Shown one piece after another: positions 1 to 7,309 of a DNA stretch of 64,000 nt. Within the stretch, counting starts at the first letter, position 1; every line of letters begins with the position of its first letter. The notes below the pieces were generated by a model that ran no database searches, had not been told where the DNA came from, and saw only the letters and a program-made list of their open reading frames with translations. The stretch is from Candidatus Enterococcus ferrettii (GTDB taxonomy: Bacteria; Bacillota; Bacilli; Lactobacillales; Enterococcaceae): positions 12,279-76,278 of the forward strand of contig NZ_JAFREL010000064.1 of NCBI RefSeq assembly GCF_017377655.1, in the 5' to 3' direction. The translations under genes and the position numbers were made by a program.

Positions 1-1
1 T

Positions 2-274
2 CATACGGATCGAGAGCATGTGAATCAATCAGTATTGGCGATTGCAACCTTGAAGAAACCGATATATGTCTGCTCTATGATCGATCCAACCAAGGAAGTG
101 GAAGTATCGTTGGTGATCCTGATGGCAGTGGAAGATCCTGATGGTCAGGTAAAAATGCTTAGCAAGCTAATGGGTCTTTTCCAAGACGTGGAGACCCTGA
201 AACAATTGGAGCAATCCAACTCATGTGAAGAAATGTATCAAATTTTGTCCAAATTAGAATTAGAAGTTGTTTAA
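2..274 (+). CDS. gatA: PTS galactitol-type EIIA, 5'-truncated by the window edge
   Basis: C-terminal part of a PTS_EIIA_2 (fructose/galactitol) protein that carries phosphate from HPr to its EIIB partner in the cytoplasm. Open reading continues to the window edge in frame 2, beginning His-Thr-Asp-Arg-Glu-His before the GTG at 20. In this family the phosphorylated histidine lies in a PHT-like motif, so the first visible His is probably the active site and the GTG is not the real start. It is followed after 22 bp by two EIIB genes and an EIIC. Family assignment is good; the substrate is not fixed by this fragment. Confidence 0.8.
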   Translation, partial: HTDREHVNQSVLAIATLKKPIYVCSMIDPTKEVEVSLVILMAVEDPDGQVKMLSKLMGLFQDVETLKQLEQSNSCEEMYQILSKLELEVV

Positions 275-296
275 AAACAGTCAGGAGGAAAAAGCA

Positions 297-602
297 ATGA
301 AACAGTACAACGTATTATCCGTATGCGGATCAGGCACAGTCACATCATCAATGGTGGCGGAAAAATTAAGAGAAGCTCTAGAAGAAAAAGGCTATCGGAT
401 TACCACAACTGAGGCTCGCCCAACCGAAGCATTACAACTGGCACAAGGTGGAACCTTTGATTTTATCACCTACACCAGTCCGTTACCAGAGGGCGAATAT
501 GGTGTTCCGGTAGTCAATGCCATCGGTTTTTTAACGGGCTTTGGCGATGAAGAATTTTTAGAAGAAATTGATGGTGTTTTAGCAGAACTAGATAAGCAGT
601 AA
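297..602 (+). CDS. gatB: PTS galactitol-type EIIB, first copy
   Basis: A 101-residue cytoplasmic phosphocarrier that passes phosphate from EIIA to the incoming sugar alcohol. The N-terminal loop VCGSGTVTSS holds the cysteine phosphorylated in lactose/galactitol-type EIIB proteins. The ATG at 297 is chosen because AGGAGG at 283-288 lies 8 bp upstream; a longer reading from 267 would overlap the previous gene and lacks a site. It is followed by a second, very similar EIIB gene, so this operon has two EIIB proteins for one EIIC. Confidence 0.88.
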   Translation: MKQYNVLSVCGSGTVTSSMVAEKLREALEEKGYRITTTEARPTEALQLAQGGTFDFITYTSPLPEGEYGVPVVNAIGFLTGFGDEEFLEEIDGVLAELDKQ

Positions 603-623
603 CAGGCATAGGGGGAAACAAAA

Positions 624-935
624 ATGAAGCACTACAAGGTCTTGTCGGTATGCGGATCAGGTACAGTTACTTCGTCAATGGTTGCAGAGAAGCTGCGGGA
701 ATCGTCAGAGGAAATGGGATTTTTTATTACAACGATGGAAGCACGGCCAACCGAAGCGCTGCAGCTGGCACAAGGAGGAATGTTTGATTTTATCACTTAC
801 ACCAGTCCACTGCCGGAAGGAGACTACGGAGTGCCAACAGTCAATGCTATGGGGTTTTTAACTGGCTTTGTGGATGAATTTCTGGAAGAAGTAGCAGAAG
901 TTTTGGCAGAGCTGGAAAAAAATAAAAAAGCGTAA
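624..935 (+). CDS. gatB: PTS galactitol-type EIIB, tandem second copy
   Basis: A 103-residue EIIB almost identical in layout to its upstream neighbour: same VCGSGTVTSS cysteine loop, same EARPTEALQLAQGG and FDFITYTSPLPEG blocks. Differences cluster in the surface helix after the loop and at the lysine-rich C-terminus. The ribosome site is AGGGGGAA just before the ATG. It is a tandem duplicate; both copies keep the active cysteine, so neither looks dead. They may differ in EIIA or EIIC affinity, or serve dosage. Confidence 0.87.
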   Translation: MKHYKVLSVCGSGTVTSSMVAEKLRESSEEMGFFITTMEARPTEALQLAQGGMFDFITYTSPLPEGDYGVPTVNAMGFLTGFVDEFLEEVAEVLAELEKNKKA

Positions 936-947
936 AGGAGTAGTGAG

Positions 948-2369
948 ATGTTAGAAACGTTAAAAAGTGTCTTTGATACCTTCGGCTCAGCAGTATTTGT
1001 ACCAGTTATGATTTTTGTTGTCGCAAAGGTTTTGAAGGTCAAAACACAAAAAGCCTTCCTATCTGGTTTGTATGCTGGTGTTGGATTGATGGGCTTTACC
1101 TTGATTTTGAACTCATATACACCAATTATTTCAGAGGTTGTTCAGCAAATGGTGGATCAGACGGGGATTAATCTGCCCGCCTTCGATGTGGGCTGGCAGG
1201 CAACAGCGCTCGTTGCTTATTCAACGGAAGCCGGCATGATTTACTTAGTGATTGCCTTAGTTTTACAGACCGTTTTATTCTTGGTGAAATGGACCAACGT
1301 GTTCCAGCCATCGGATCTGTGGAATAACTATTCCTACATGGTTTGGGGCTCAATGGTTTATCTGGCAACCCGCAACATGATTTTAGCAGTTGTCCTGATG
1401 TGCTTGCTGAATATGTACAGTCTGCTTTTATCAGAAATGCTGGCAAGAAGATGGTCGACTTACTACAACTATCCTAACTGTACCATCATTGCCATGCACA
1501 ATATCGAACCAGGAATTTTCGCCTTACTTATGGACCCGGTTTGGAACATGATTGGCTTGCACAAGGTACGAATGAATCCACAGGGACTGCAAAAGAAACT
1601 AGGCTTCCTGGGAGAGCCCATTTCATTAGGCTTGTTTTTAGGTTTGTTCTTAGGAATTCTAGGCAACTTCAGTCAATTGGGCAGTTTAGAATCTTGGGGA
1701 CAAATTACGCAAGTCGGAATTGCTACTAGTGCGGTAATGGCAATCTTCCCGAAAGTAGCAGGAATCTTTGCTCAGGCCTTTAATCCAATTTCACAGGCTG
1801 CCAGCAAAAATGTACGCGGAAATAACAAAGAACGTGAATGGTATCTTGGGGTAAATGATGCAACTGGATACGGTGAACCGGCAACTTTGATTTCTGGAAT
1901 TATTTTGATTCCAATTATGGTAGCCTTGGCAATGATTTTACCAGGCAACCAAACCTTGCCAGTAGTAGATTTGTTGGCAATTCCTTATATGGTTCAAGCT
2001 TTAGTATGTTTGACTAACGGAAATATTGCGAAGACGCTGTTGAATGGTGCTATTTGGTTCAGCTTAGGTTTGTATATGTGTACCTACACAGCACCAATGT
2101 TTACGGAAATCGCTCAGACAGTCGGCGTAACTTTGCCAGCGGGGGCTTTGATGGTAACCAGCTTCAATATTTTAGGAAAACCGATTTTTGGATTGATATT
2201 CTTAGCTTTCTTAAGTCAAAATCCAATCTTTATTGGTTTAACTATTGTGGCCTATTTCGTGATTTACTTCCTGTTCCGCAAGAACAAAGAAGCCTTTTAC
2301 GATTATCTTGAACGGGCAGCAGCAAAAAACAATGGTGAACAACCTTCAGGTGAAACAAAAGTAGCGTAG
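948..2369 (+). CDS. gatC: PTS galactitol-family EIIC permease
   Basis: A 473-residue membrane permease of the EIIC-Gat family, about the usual length for GatC. Many hydrophobic helices are evident from the N-terminus (residues about 10-30 and 40-60) to the C-terminal VAYFVIYFLFRKNKEAF. A charged loop near residue 280 (NVRGNNKEREWYLGVNDATGYGEP) resembles the conserved substrate loop of the family. It sits 12 bp after the second EIIB and 11 bp before a polyol dehydrogenase gene, so all are co-transcribed. The exact substrate (galactitol, arabitol or another polyol) cannot be read from sequence. Confidence 0.87.
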   Translation: MLETLKSVFDTFGSAVFVPVMIFVVAKVLKVKTQKAFLSGLYAGVGLMGFTLILNSYTPIISEVVQQMVDQTGINLPAFDVGWQATALVAYSTEAGMIYLVIALVLQTVLFLVKWTNVFQPSDLWNNYSYMVWGSMVYLATRNMILAVVLMCLLNMYSLLLSEMLARRWSTYYNYPNCTIIAMHNIEPGIFALLMDPVWNMIGLHKVRMNPQGLQKKLGFLGEPISLGLFLGLFLGILGNFSQLGSLESWGQITQVGIATSAVMAIFPKVAGIFAQAFNPISQAASKNVRGNNKEREWYLGVNDATGYGEPATLISGIILIPIMVALAMILPGNQTLPVVDLLAIPYMVQALVCLTNGNIAKTLLNGAIWFSLGLYMCTYTAPMFTEIAQTVGVTLPAGALMVTSFNILGKPIFGLIFLAFLSQNPIFIGLTIVAYFVIYFLFRKNKEAFYDYLERAAAKNNGEQPSGETKVA

Positions 2370-2380
2370 GAGATGAAAGC

Positions 2381-3442
2381 ATGACAAAGCAAATGGAGGC
2401 AAGTGTTTTAGTGGCACCCGGGGTTTTGGAATATAAAAAAGTGGGTATTCCAGAAATTGGTGCAAACGAGGTCTTAATTAAAGTAGCTTACGCGGGAATC
2501 TGTGGGTCAGATGTGCCCCGCGCAAACTTAGAAAACGGTGCAAGAATGTACCCGATTATCTTAGGCCATGAATTTAGCGGTACGGTTGATAAAGTAGGAT
2601 CAAACGTAACCAAAATCAAGGTCGGCGACAAGGTAGCCATTGCACCATTAATCCCGGATCCTAATTCAGAATATACTAAAGAAGGATACTATGGGCTTAG
2701 TGATAATTATAACATAATTGGTACAGGGAGTAATGGCGCTTTCAGTGAATATGTAACGGTACCTGAGGACCATGCAGTAGTGATGCCTGAGGAATTGGAC
2801 TTGCTCTCTGCAGCGGGGGTAGAACCAGCGACGATCAGTTGGCATGCCTTACGGCGAGCACAAATTGAGGTAGGTGACACCATGGCAGTTTTAGGCTGTG
2901 GACCGATCGGCCAGTTTGCGATTCAAATTGCTAAAATATTTGGGGCGAAAACTGTAATTGCCGTAGATATTTTTGACGACAAATTGTCCTTGGCTAAGGA
3001 ATTGGGTGCGGATATTGCCATCAACAGCAAAGATGTCGATTTGGAGCAGGCCATTAAAGACCTGACAGGACTCGGTGTTGATGTGGTGATTGAGACTGCT
3101 GGCAGTAAAATCACCCAAAAGCAGTCGCTGTTGATTACTCGCAAACACGGTCGGATTGTCTTTGTGGGTATTTCCCATCAGGATTTACCATTATCAGAGG
3201 CAGAAGCGGAGCGGATTATGCGAGCTGAGCTGACAGTTACCGGGTCCTGGAATTCCTATACAGCCCCTTACCCTGGTCGAGCTTGGGAGGCCACCTTGGA
3301 TGAAATGTCTAAAGGACGTATCAAATTCAAAGAAATGATTTCACATGAAATCTCTTTAAAAGAACTGCCGGAAGTATTACCGAAGATGTTCAAACGAGAA
3401 TTAAACTACAACAAGATTGTGGTAGCTGTTCATCCGGAATAA
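2381..3442 (+). CDS. Medium-chain polyol-phosphate dehydrogenase, GatD-like
   Basis: A 353-residue MDR dehydrogenase expected to oxidise the polyol phosphate delivered by the PTS to a ketose phosphate with NAD(P). The catalytic zinc site is visible: Cys41 in GICGSD and His63-Glu64 in LGHEFSG. The nucleotide fold carries AVLGCGPIGQFAIQIA. Oddly, the usual structural-zinc cluster of four cysteines is absent; the stretch after VAIAPL is rich in Pro, Asp and Tyr instead. It is placed between the EIIC and epimerase genes. Likely galactitol-1-phosphate or arabitol-phosphate 5-dehydrogenase-like; substrate inferred only. Confidence 0.8.
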   Translation: MTKQMEASVLVAPGVLEYKKVGIPEIGANEVLIKVAYAGICGSDVPRANLENGARMYPIILGHEFSGTVDKVGSNVTKIKVGDKVAIAPLIPDPNSEYTKEGYYGLSDNYNIIGTGSNGAFSEYVTVPEDHAVVMPEELDLLSAAGVEPATISWHALRRAQIEVGDTMAVLGCGPIGQFAIQIAKIFGAKTVIAVDIFDDKLSLAKELGADIAINSKDVDLEQAIKDLTGLGVDVVIETAGSKITQKQSLLITRKHGRIVFVGISHQDLPLSEAEAERIMRAELTVTGSWNSYTAPYPGRAWEATLDEMSKGRIKFKEMISHEISLKELPEVLPKMFKRELNYNKIVVAVHPE

Positions 3443-3457
3443 AAAGGAGTATCGATT

Positions 3458-4150
3458 ATGTTAGAGCAATTAAAAGAAGAAGTTTTTCAAGCAAATTTAG
3501 AGCTGCCCAAACACGGGTTAATTAAATATACTTGGGGCAATGTTAGTGCGTTTGATAAAGAAACCGAATATTTTGTAATTAAACCAAGTGGTGTTAGTTA
3601 CGAAAACATGACGGCTGACGACATGGTAGTAGTAGATTTAGAGAACAATGTAATTGAAGGAAAACTGAACCCTTCATCAGACACCCCAACACATGCTGTA
3701 TTGTACAAAGCTTTCCCTGAAATTGGTGGAATTGTGCATACCCATTCTACTTGGGCAACAATTTGGGCGCAATCTGGATTGGATTGTCCCGCGATGGGCA
3801 CCACGCATGCAGATACCTTTTATGGTTCAGTTCCTTGTGCCCGTTTGCTAACTCAAGAGGAAATAGATGAGGGCTATGAGCATGAAACCGGCAATGTGAT
3901 TGTCGAAACCTTCAGACAGAGAGACATTCAACCAATGGAGATTCCCGGAGTTTTGCTGCATGGACATGGTCCGTTTACTTGGGGCAAAGATGCCAGCAGT
4001 GCGGTAATGAATGCGGTAGTTTTGGATGAGGTATGTAAGCTGAATTTGTTTACCCGTCAATTGAATACCTATGCGGAGAATTTGCCGCAACGAGTTTTAG
4101 ATAAGCATTATTTACGCAAACACGGTGCGAATGCTTATTACGGTCAGTAA
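3458..4150 (+). CDS. araD: L-ribulose-5-phosphate 4-epimerase
   Basis: A 230-residue class II aldolase-fold enzyme that closely follows AraD: ALPKH-type start, WGNVS, IKPSGV, SSDTPTH and the C-terminal [14 protein letters not shown]. It interconverts L-ribulose-5-phosphate and D-xylulose-5-phosphate. Zinc ligands His94, His96 and His170 are present, as are Asp119 and Tyr228, matching the catalytic Asp and Tyr of the epimerase rather than of the fuculose aldolase. Its presence suggests that part of the imported polyol reaches the pentose-phosphate pathway. SD AAGGAG precedes the ATG. Confidence 0.9.
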   Translation: MLEQLKEEVFQANLELPKHGLIKYTWGNVSAFDKETEYFVIKPSGVSYENMTADDMVVVDLENNVIEGKLNPSSDTPTHAVLYKAFPEIGGIVHTHSTWATIWAQSGLDCPAMGTTHADTFYGSVPCARLLTQEEIDEGYEHETGNVIVETFRQRDIQPMEIPGVLLHGHGPFTWGKDASSAVMNAVVLDEVCKLNLFTRQLNTYAENLPQRVLDKHYLRKHGANAYYGQ

Positions 4151-4157
4151 GCAACTG

Positions 4158-4188
4158 CGAATAACCAGCTCAAGGAGTTGGTTATTCG
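4158..4188 (+). promoter_or_regulatory. Intra-operon stem-loop after araD
   Basis: Perfect 10-bp arms CGAATAACCA / TGGTTATTCG, extendable to 13 pairs with one G-U and a 5-base loop. The T-tract behind it is weak (TCTTTG), so it is more likely an RNA processing or stabilising hairpin, or a leaky terminator, than a full stop. Confidence 0.5.
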
Positions 4189-4217
4189 TCTTTGTTCAAC
4201 GAATAGGAGGACTACAG

Positions 4218-4400
4218 ATGTTAAGTGAACTGTTTACGTTGATTGGCTTTGCCTTTTTTATCAAAATCTTTTTTGATGGTGCCAAGAAAATTATTATCGG
4301 CAGCAATGGAGATATCGTCAAAAACAAGACGTATATTATTCATGGGATTTTAGGTTTTGCCTTCATTATTGTTAGTCGTCTGCTGCTATTGGTTTTATAG
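4218..4400 (+). CDS. Small two-helix membrane protein, unknown
   Basis: A 60-residue protein. Start ATG at 4218 follows AGGAGG (4205-4210) by 7 bp; a longer upstream reading would overlap araD. Two hydrophobic segments (about residues 4-20 and 41-60) flank a basic, Gly/Asn-rich loop with KKIIIGSNGDIVKNK. It sits inside the operon, 12 bp before the aldolase gene. I do not recognise the family. It could be an accessory subunit of the EIIC or a membrane anchor; this is speculation. Confidence 0.6.
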   Translation: MLSELFTLIGFAFFIKIFFDGAKKIIIGSNGDIVKNKTYIIHGILGFAFIIVSRLLLLVL

Positions 4401-4411
4401 GAGGTAAAAAA

Positions 4412-5245
4412 GTGAACATTCATAACATTTTAACCGCACCCTTTATTCACGAAATGTGCGAAGCCACCAATCAGCTGTGGCGTTATGGCTGGGCTGAGCG
4501 CAATGGCGGTAATATCAGCTATCGAATACCAGCCGAGGAAGTGCGCTATTATTTATCCTTGGATCGAACGTTTCCAGTGTCGCCGTTGTCCTTTCAAATT
4601 TCTGAACTAGCCGGCGAAATCTTTTTGGTCTCTGGCTCAGGCAAGTATTTTAAGAATGTGCAGCATAATCCGGCAGACTGCTTGGCTTTGATTCGGATTT
4701 CAGCAGAGGGTGACAGCTATGAATTATTGTGGGGACTGGAAAATGGGGATGTGCCCACTAGCGAATTGGCTTCTCATTTAAAATGCCATCAGGTTCGGTT
4801 GGCTCAGGATCCGCAGCATCGAGTCATATTACATACTCATGCCTCGGCTATTTCAGCTATGACCTTTGTCCATCCTTTAGAGGATCGAGCATTTACTAGA
4901 ACCCTGTGGCAAATGATTACAGAATGCCTGGTGGTTTTCCCAGATGGAGTCGCTGTTTTGCCGTGGATGGTGGCTGGAACCAATGAGCTAGGTGATGCTT
5001 CAGCAGCGAAAATGAGGGATTGTCGGATTGTTGTCTGGCCGCATCATGGCATAATGAGTGCCGGTCAGTCAATGGATGATGCCTTTGGTTTAATTGAAAC
5101 TGCTGAAAAATCGGCGGATATTTATTTGAAAATTTGTTCGACTAACCAGCCTATTTTGCAAAAAATCACGGATGCACAATTATGGGACCTAGCTGCAGCT
5201 TTCCAGGTAGCACCTAAAGCTGGCGTGTTGGAGGAAGAAAAATAA
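4412..5245 (+). CDS. rhaD: Rhamnulose-1-phosphate aldolase-like class II aldolase
   Basis: A 277-residue zinc aldolase expected to cleave a ketose-1-phosphate into dihydroxyacetone phosphate and an aldehyde (lactaldehyde for rhamnulose-1-phosphate). The metal and catalytic residues fall where they do in RhaD: Glu118 in TSELASH, His141 and His143 in HTHAS, His212 in PHHG. NGGNISYR near residue 31 and GSGKYF near 76 form the phosphate-binding loops. GTG start with AGGAGG 8 bp upstream. No rhamnose isomerase or kinase is nearby, so the true substrate is probably the PTS-derived ketose phosphate. Confidence 0.82.
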   Translation: MNIHNILTAPFIHEMCEATNQLWRYGWAERNGGNISYRIPAEEVRYYLSLDRTFPVSPLSFQISELAGEIFLVSGSGKYFKNVQHNPADCLALIRISAEGDSYELLWGLENGDVPTSELASHLKCHQVRLAQDPQHRVILHTHASAISAMTFVHPLEDRAFTRTLWQMITECLVVFPDGVAVLPWMVAGTNELGDASAAKMRDCRIVVWPHHGIMSAGQSMDDAFGLIETAEKSADIYLKICSTNQPILQKITDAQLWDLAAAFQVAPKAGVLEEEK

Positions 5246-6303
5246 TGATAAAAATTGTCGTTGTAGGTGATCCCTTTGTGCCATCCGAGAATCTGATAAA
5301 GGCTGCGCAGCAGCTAGACCTTCCGCAGCCCAGCGAGATCAGAGCCTTTGACTGGTATCCCGGGTACTCCCGAGAAGCGTTTCGTCAAATTGTTAAACAA
5401 ATTGAACAGGAGGGTCCTAACGAGTTTTTGCTGCCAGCAGGCTTAGTCGAGGCGATGCAAACCACTGATATTTTGTTGGTTCATATAGCTCCGGTATCTC
5501 AAACCATGCTGCAAGCAGCAGACAATTTACAATTAATCGGGACCTGTCGTGGTGGATTGGAACACATTGATCTGCTTGAATGGGAAAAGCACCCTAACGT
5601 ACAGCTGATTCACGTCATTCGCAATGCTGAACCAGTGGCTGATTTTACGATTGGATTGATGTACAGTGTGGTGCGAAATATCGCCTGTTCCTACAAAGAA
5701 GTACAAGAAGGTAACTGGCCGCAGCATTTTCCCAATGATCCCTACAAAAACTCGCTGTCTAATTTAACAGTTGGACTGATTGGATTGGGCCACATTGGCA
5801 AGCGGGTAGTAAAGAAGCTTAATGGTTTAGGTATTCCAGTGATTGCTTATGATGCCTTCGCTGACCAGCAACAGCTGCAAGCTGCTGGATACCACCTTCA
5901 GCTGACAGATATCAAAACAGTGTTCCGTCAAGCGGATATCGTGTCCTTACATTTGCGGGTTGTACCAGAGACGATAAACCTGATCGATCAGCAGCTCCTA
6001 CAGTTAATGAAACCTAGTTCTTATTTGATCAATACCGCTCGACCAGATATTTTGAACAAGCAGGACTTTTATGATATTTTGGCAACGAAGAAAATTGCAG
6101 GTGCCGGAGTTGATGTTGTATGGGAGGAACCGATTCTCCCCAACGATCCATTGCTAAGCTTAGACAATCTAATTATCACCTCTCACATAGCAGGAGACAC
6201 GATTGATGCCATCGAACATTCCCCCGATTTATTGCAGCAGGAGCTGAACCATTACCTGCAAACAGGCAATTCTGAACTAAGTATTCTCCATAAAAATCAA
6301 TAA
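5245..6303 (+). CDS. D-2-hydroxyacid dehydrogenase family protein
   Basis: A 352-residue NAD-dependent dehydrogenase of the SerA/2-hydroxyacid family. The Rossmann motif GLIGLGHIGKR, the catalytic Arg in NTARPD, the Glu in VVWEEP and the His in HIAGDT are all present. The ATG overlaps the stop of the aldolase gene by one base, so translation is coupled. The C-terminal pattern HIAG-T-I followed by SP recurs in the paralogue at 25843, which also sits in a polyol operon. It may reduce an aldehyde- or keto-acid by-product, but no substrate is established. Confidence 0.78.
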   Translation: MIKIVVVGDPFVPSENLIKAAQQLDLPQPSEIRAFDWYPGYSREAFRQIVKQIEQEGPNEFLLPAGLVEAMQTTDILLVHIAPVSQTMLQAADNLQLIGTCRGGLEHIDLLEWEKHPNVQLIHVIRNAEPVADFTIGLMYSVVRNIACSYKEVQEGNWPQHFPNDPYKNSLSNLTVGLIGLGHIGKRVVKKLNGLGIPVIAYDAFADQQQLQAAGYHLQLTDIKTVFRQADIVSLHLRVVPETINLIDQQLLQLMKPSSYLINTARPDILNKQDFYDILATKKIAGAGVDVVWEEPILPNDPLLSLDNLIITSHIAGDTIDAIEHSPDLLQQELNHYLQTGNSELSILHKNQ

Positions 6304-6312
6304 TCTAGTGAA

Positions 6313-6353
6313 AAACACCTCTTGATGTCAATAAATATTAAGAGGTGTTTCTT
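6313..6353 (+). terminator. Rho-independent terminator of the gat-type operon
   Basis: Arms AAACACCTCTT (6313-6323) and AAGAGGTGTTT (6340-6350) pair perfectly around a 16-base AT-rich loop and are followed by CTTTG. It lies 10 bp after the last gene of the operon. Confidence 0.8.
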
Positions 6354-6420
6354 TGACCTCCCCCACTCTTTTTTCACAAATTCACGAATTAGTTCACCTT
6401 TTTTTATTCTTAGCAAAAAA

Positions 6421-6480
6421 AGACCGTATTAATTTTGTGGTCAAAGGGTTCTATACTTTGGGTGTATTAGAAATAGGAGG
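6421..6480 (+). promoter_or_regulatory. Probable promoter region of gut operon
   Basis: AT-rich stretch upstream of gutF with TATACT at 6452-6457 as a candidate -10; no good -35 lies at 17 bp, as expected of an activator-dependent promoter. GACC(N13)GGTC arms at 6422-6442 form an imperfect dyad just upstream, a possible GutR site. An AGGAGG site at 6476-6481 serves gutF. Confidence 0.4.
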
Positions 6481-6488
6481 AACGTGCT

Positions 6489-7289
6489 ATGACAGATTGG
6501 TTAAACATTGCAGGAAAAAAAGTAATTGTGACTGGTGGTTCGTCAGGAATCGGCGCAAGTATCGTGGCAGAATTGTTGGAGGTTGGGGTACAGGTTGCGA
6601 ACTTCGACTTAAGGGAAGGCAGCCAGCAGCACGAGAATCTTCGCTTTTTCGCCACTGACATTTCATCGAGAGAACAGGTGGAAGCAAATGTAGCGAAAGT
6701 AGTGGCAGAATTTGGAACGATTGACGGCTTGGTGAACAATGCGGGAATCAATGTTCCAAGATTATTAGTGGATAGTAAAGAACCGCATGGTGAGTTTGAA
6801 TTGTCTGATGGTGTTTTCGATAAGATTTTTGCGATTAATCAAAAAGGCCTCTTCTTAATGAGCCAAGCAGTTGCTAGAATAATGGTAGGAAAGAAACAAG
6901 GTGTCATCATCAATATGTCTTCTGAAAGTGGGCTGGAAGGTTCTGAAGGACAGAGTGCCTATGCAGCAACTAAGGCAGCTGTTAACAGCTATACCCGTTC
7001 TTGGGCGAAGGAACTAGGAAAGCAAGGGATTCGGGTTGTCGGAATTGCTCCAGGAATCATGGAGGAAACAGGCTTACGAACGATCGAGTATGAAACTGCC
7101 CTAGCTTACACTCGCGGAATTACAGTTGATGATTTACGCCAAAACTATAGTAAAACCACTACCATTCCTTTAGGCAGAAGCGGCAAATTAAGTGAAGTAG
7201 CAGATCTAGTGTGCTACTACCTATCGGATCGGGCAAGTTATATCACTGGTGTTACAACCAATGTCGCAGGTGGTAAAACAAGAGGTTAA
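6489..7289 (+). CDS. gutF: Sorbitol-6-phosphate 2-dehydrogenase (SDR)
   Basis: A 266-residue short-chain dehydrogenase converting sorbitol-6-phosphate to fructose-6-phosphate with NAD. The cofactor motif TGGSSGIG is at residues 16-23, followed by NNAG, the catalytic Ser in NMSSESG and the YAATKAA tyrosine/lysine pair. Order gutF-R-M-C-B-A is that of the Lactobacillus casei sorbitol operon, which fixes the assignment well. A close paralogue is encoded at 36308 in a mannose-family PTS operon. Confidence 0.9.
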   Translation: MTDWLNIAGKKVIVTGGSSGIGASIVAELLEVGVQVANFDLREGSQQHENLRFFATDISSREQVEANVAKVVAEFGTIDGLVNNAGINVPRLLVDSKEPHGEFELSDGVFDKIFAINQKGLFLMSQAVARIMVGKKQGVIINMSSESGLEGSEGQSAYAATKAAVNSYTRSWAKELGKQGIRVVGIAPGIMEETGLRTIEYETALAYTRGITVDDLRQNYSKTTTIPLGRSGKLSEVADLVCYYLSDRASYITGVTTNVAGGKTRG

Positions 7290-7309
7290 GGTGAAAGCGG
7301 GGTAATAAG

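Noticed and set aside
6353..6658. Plus-strand frame over the gut promoter
   Set aside because: Runs from non-coding sequence into gutF in another frame; no ribosome site.
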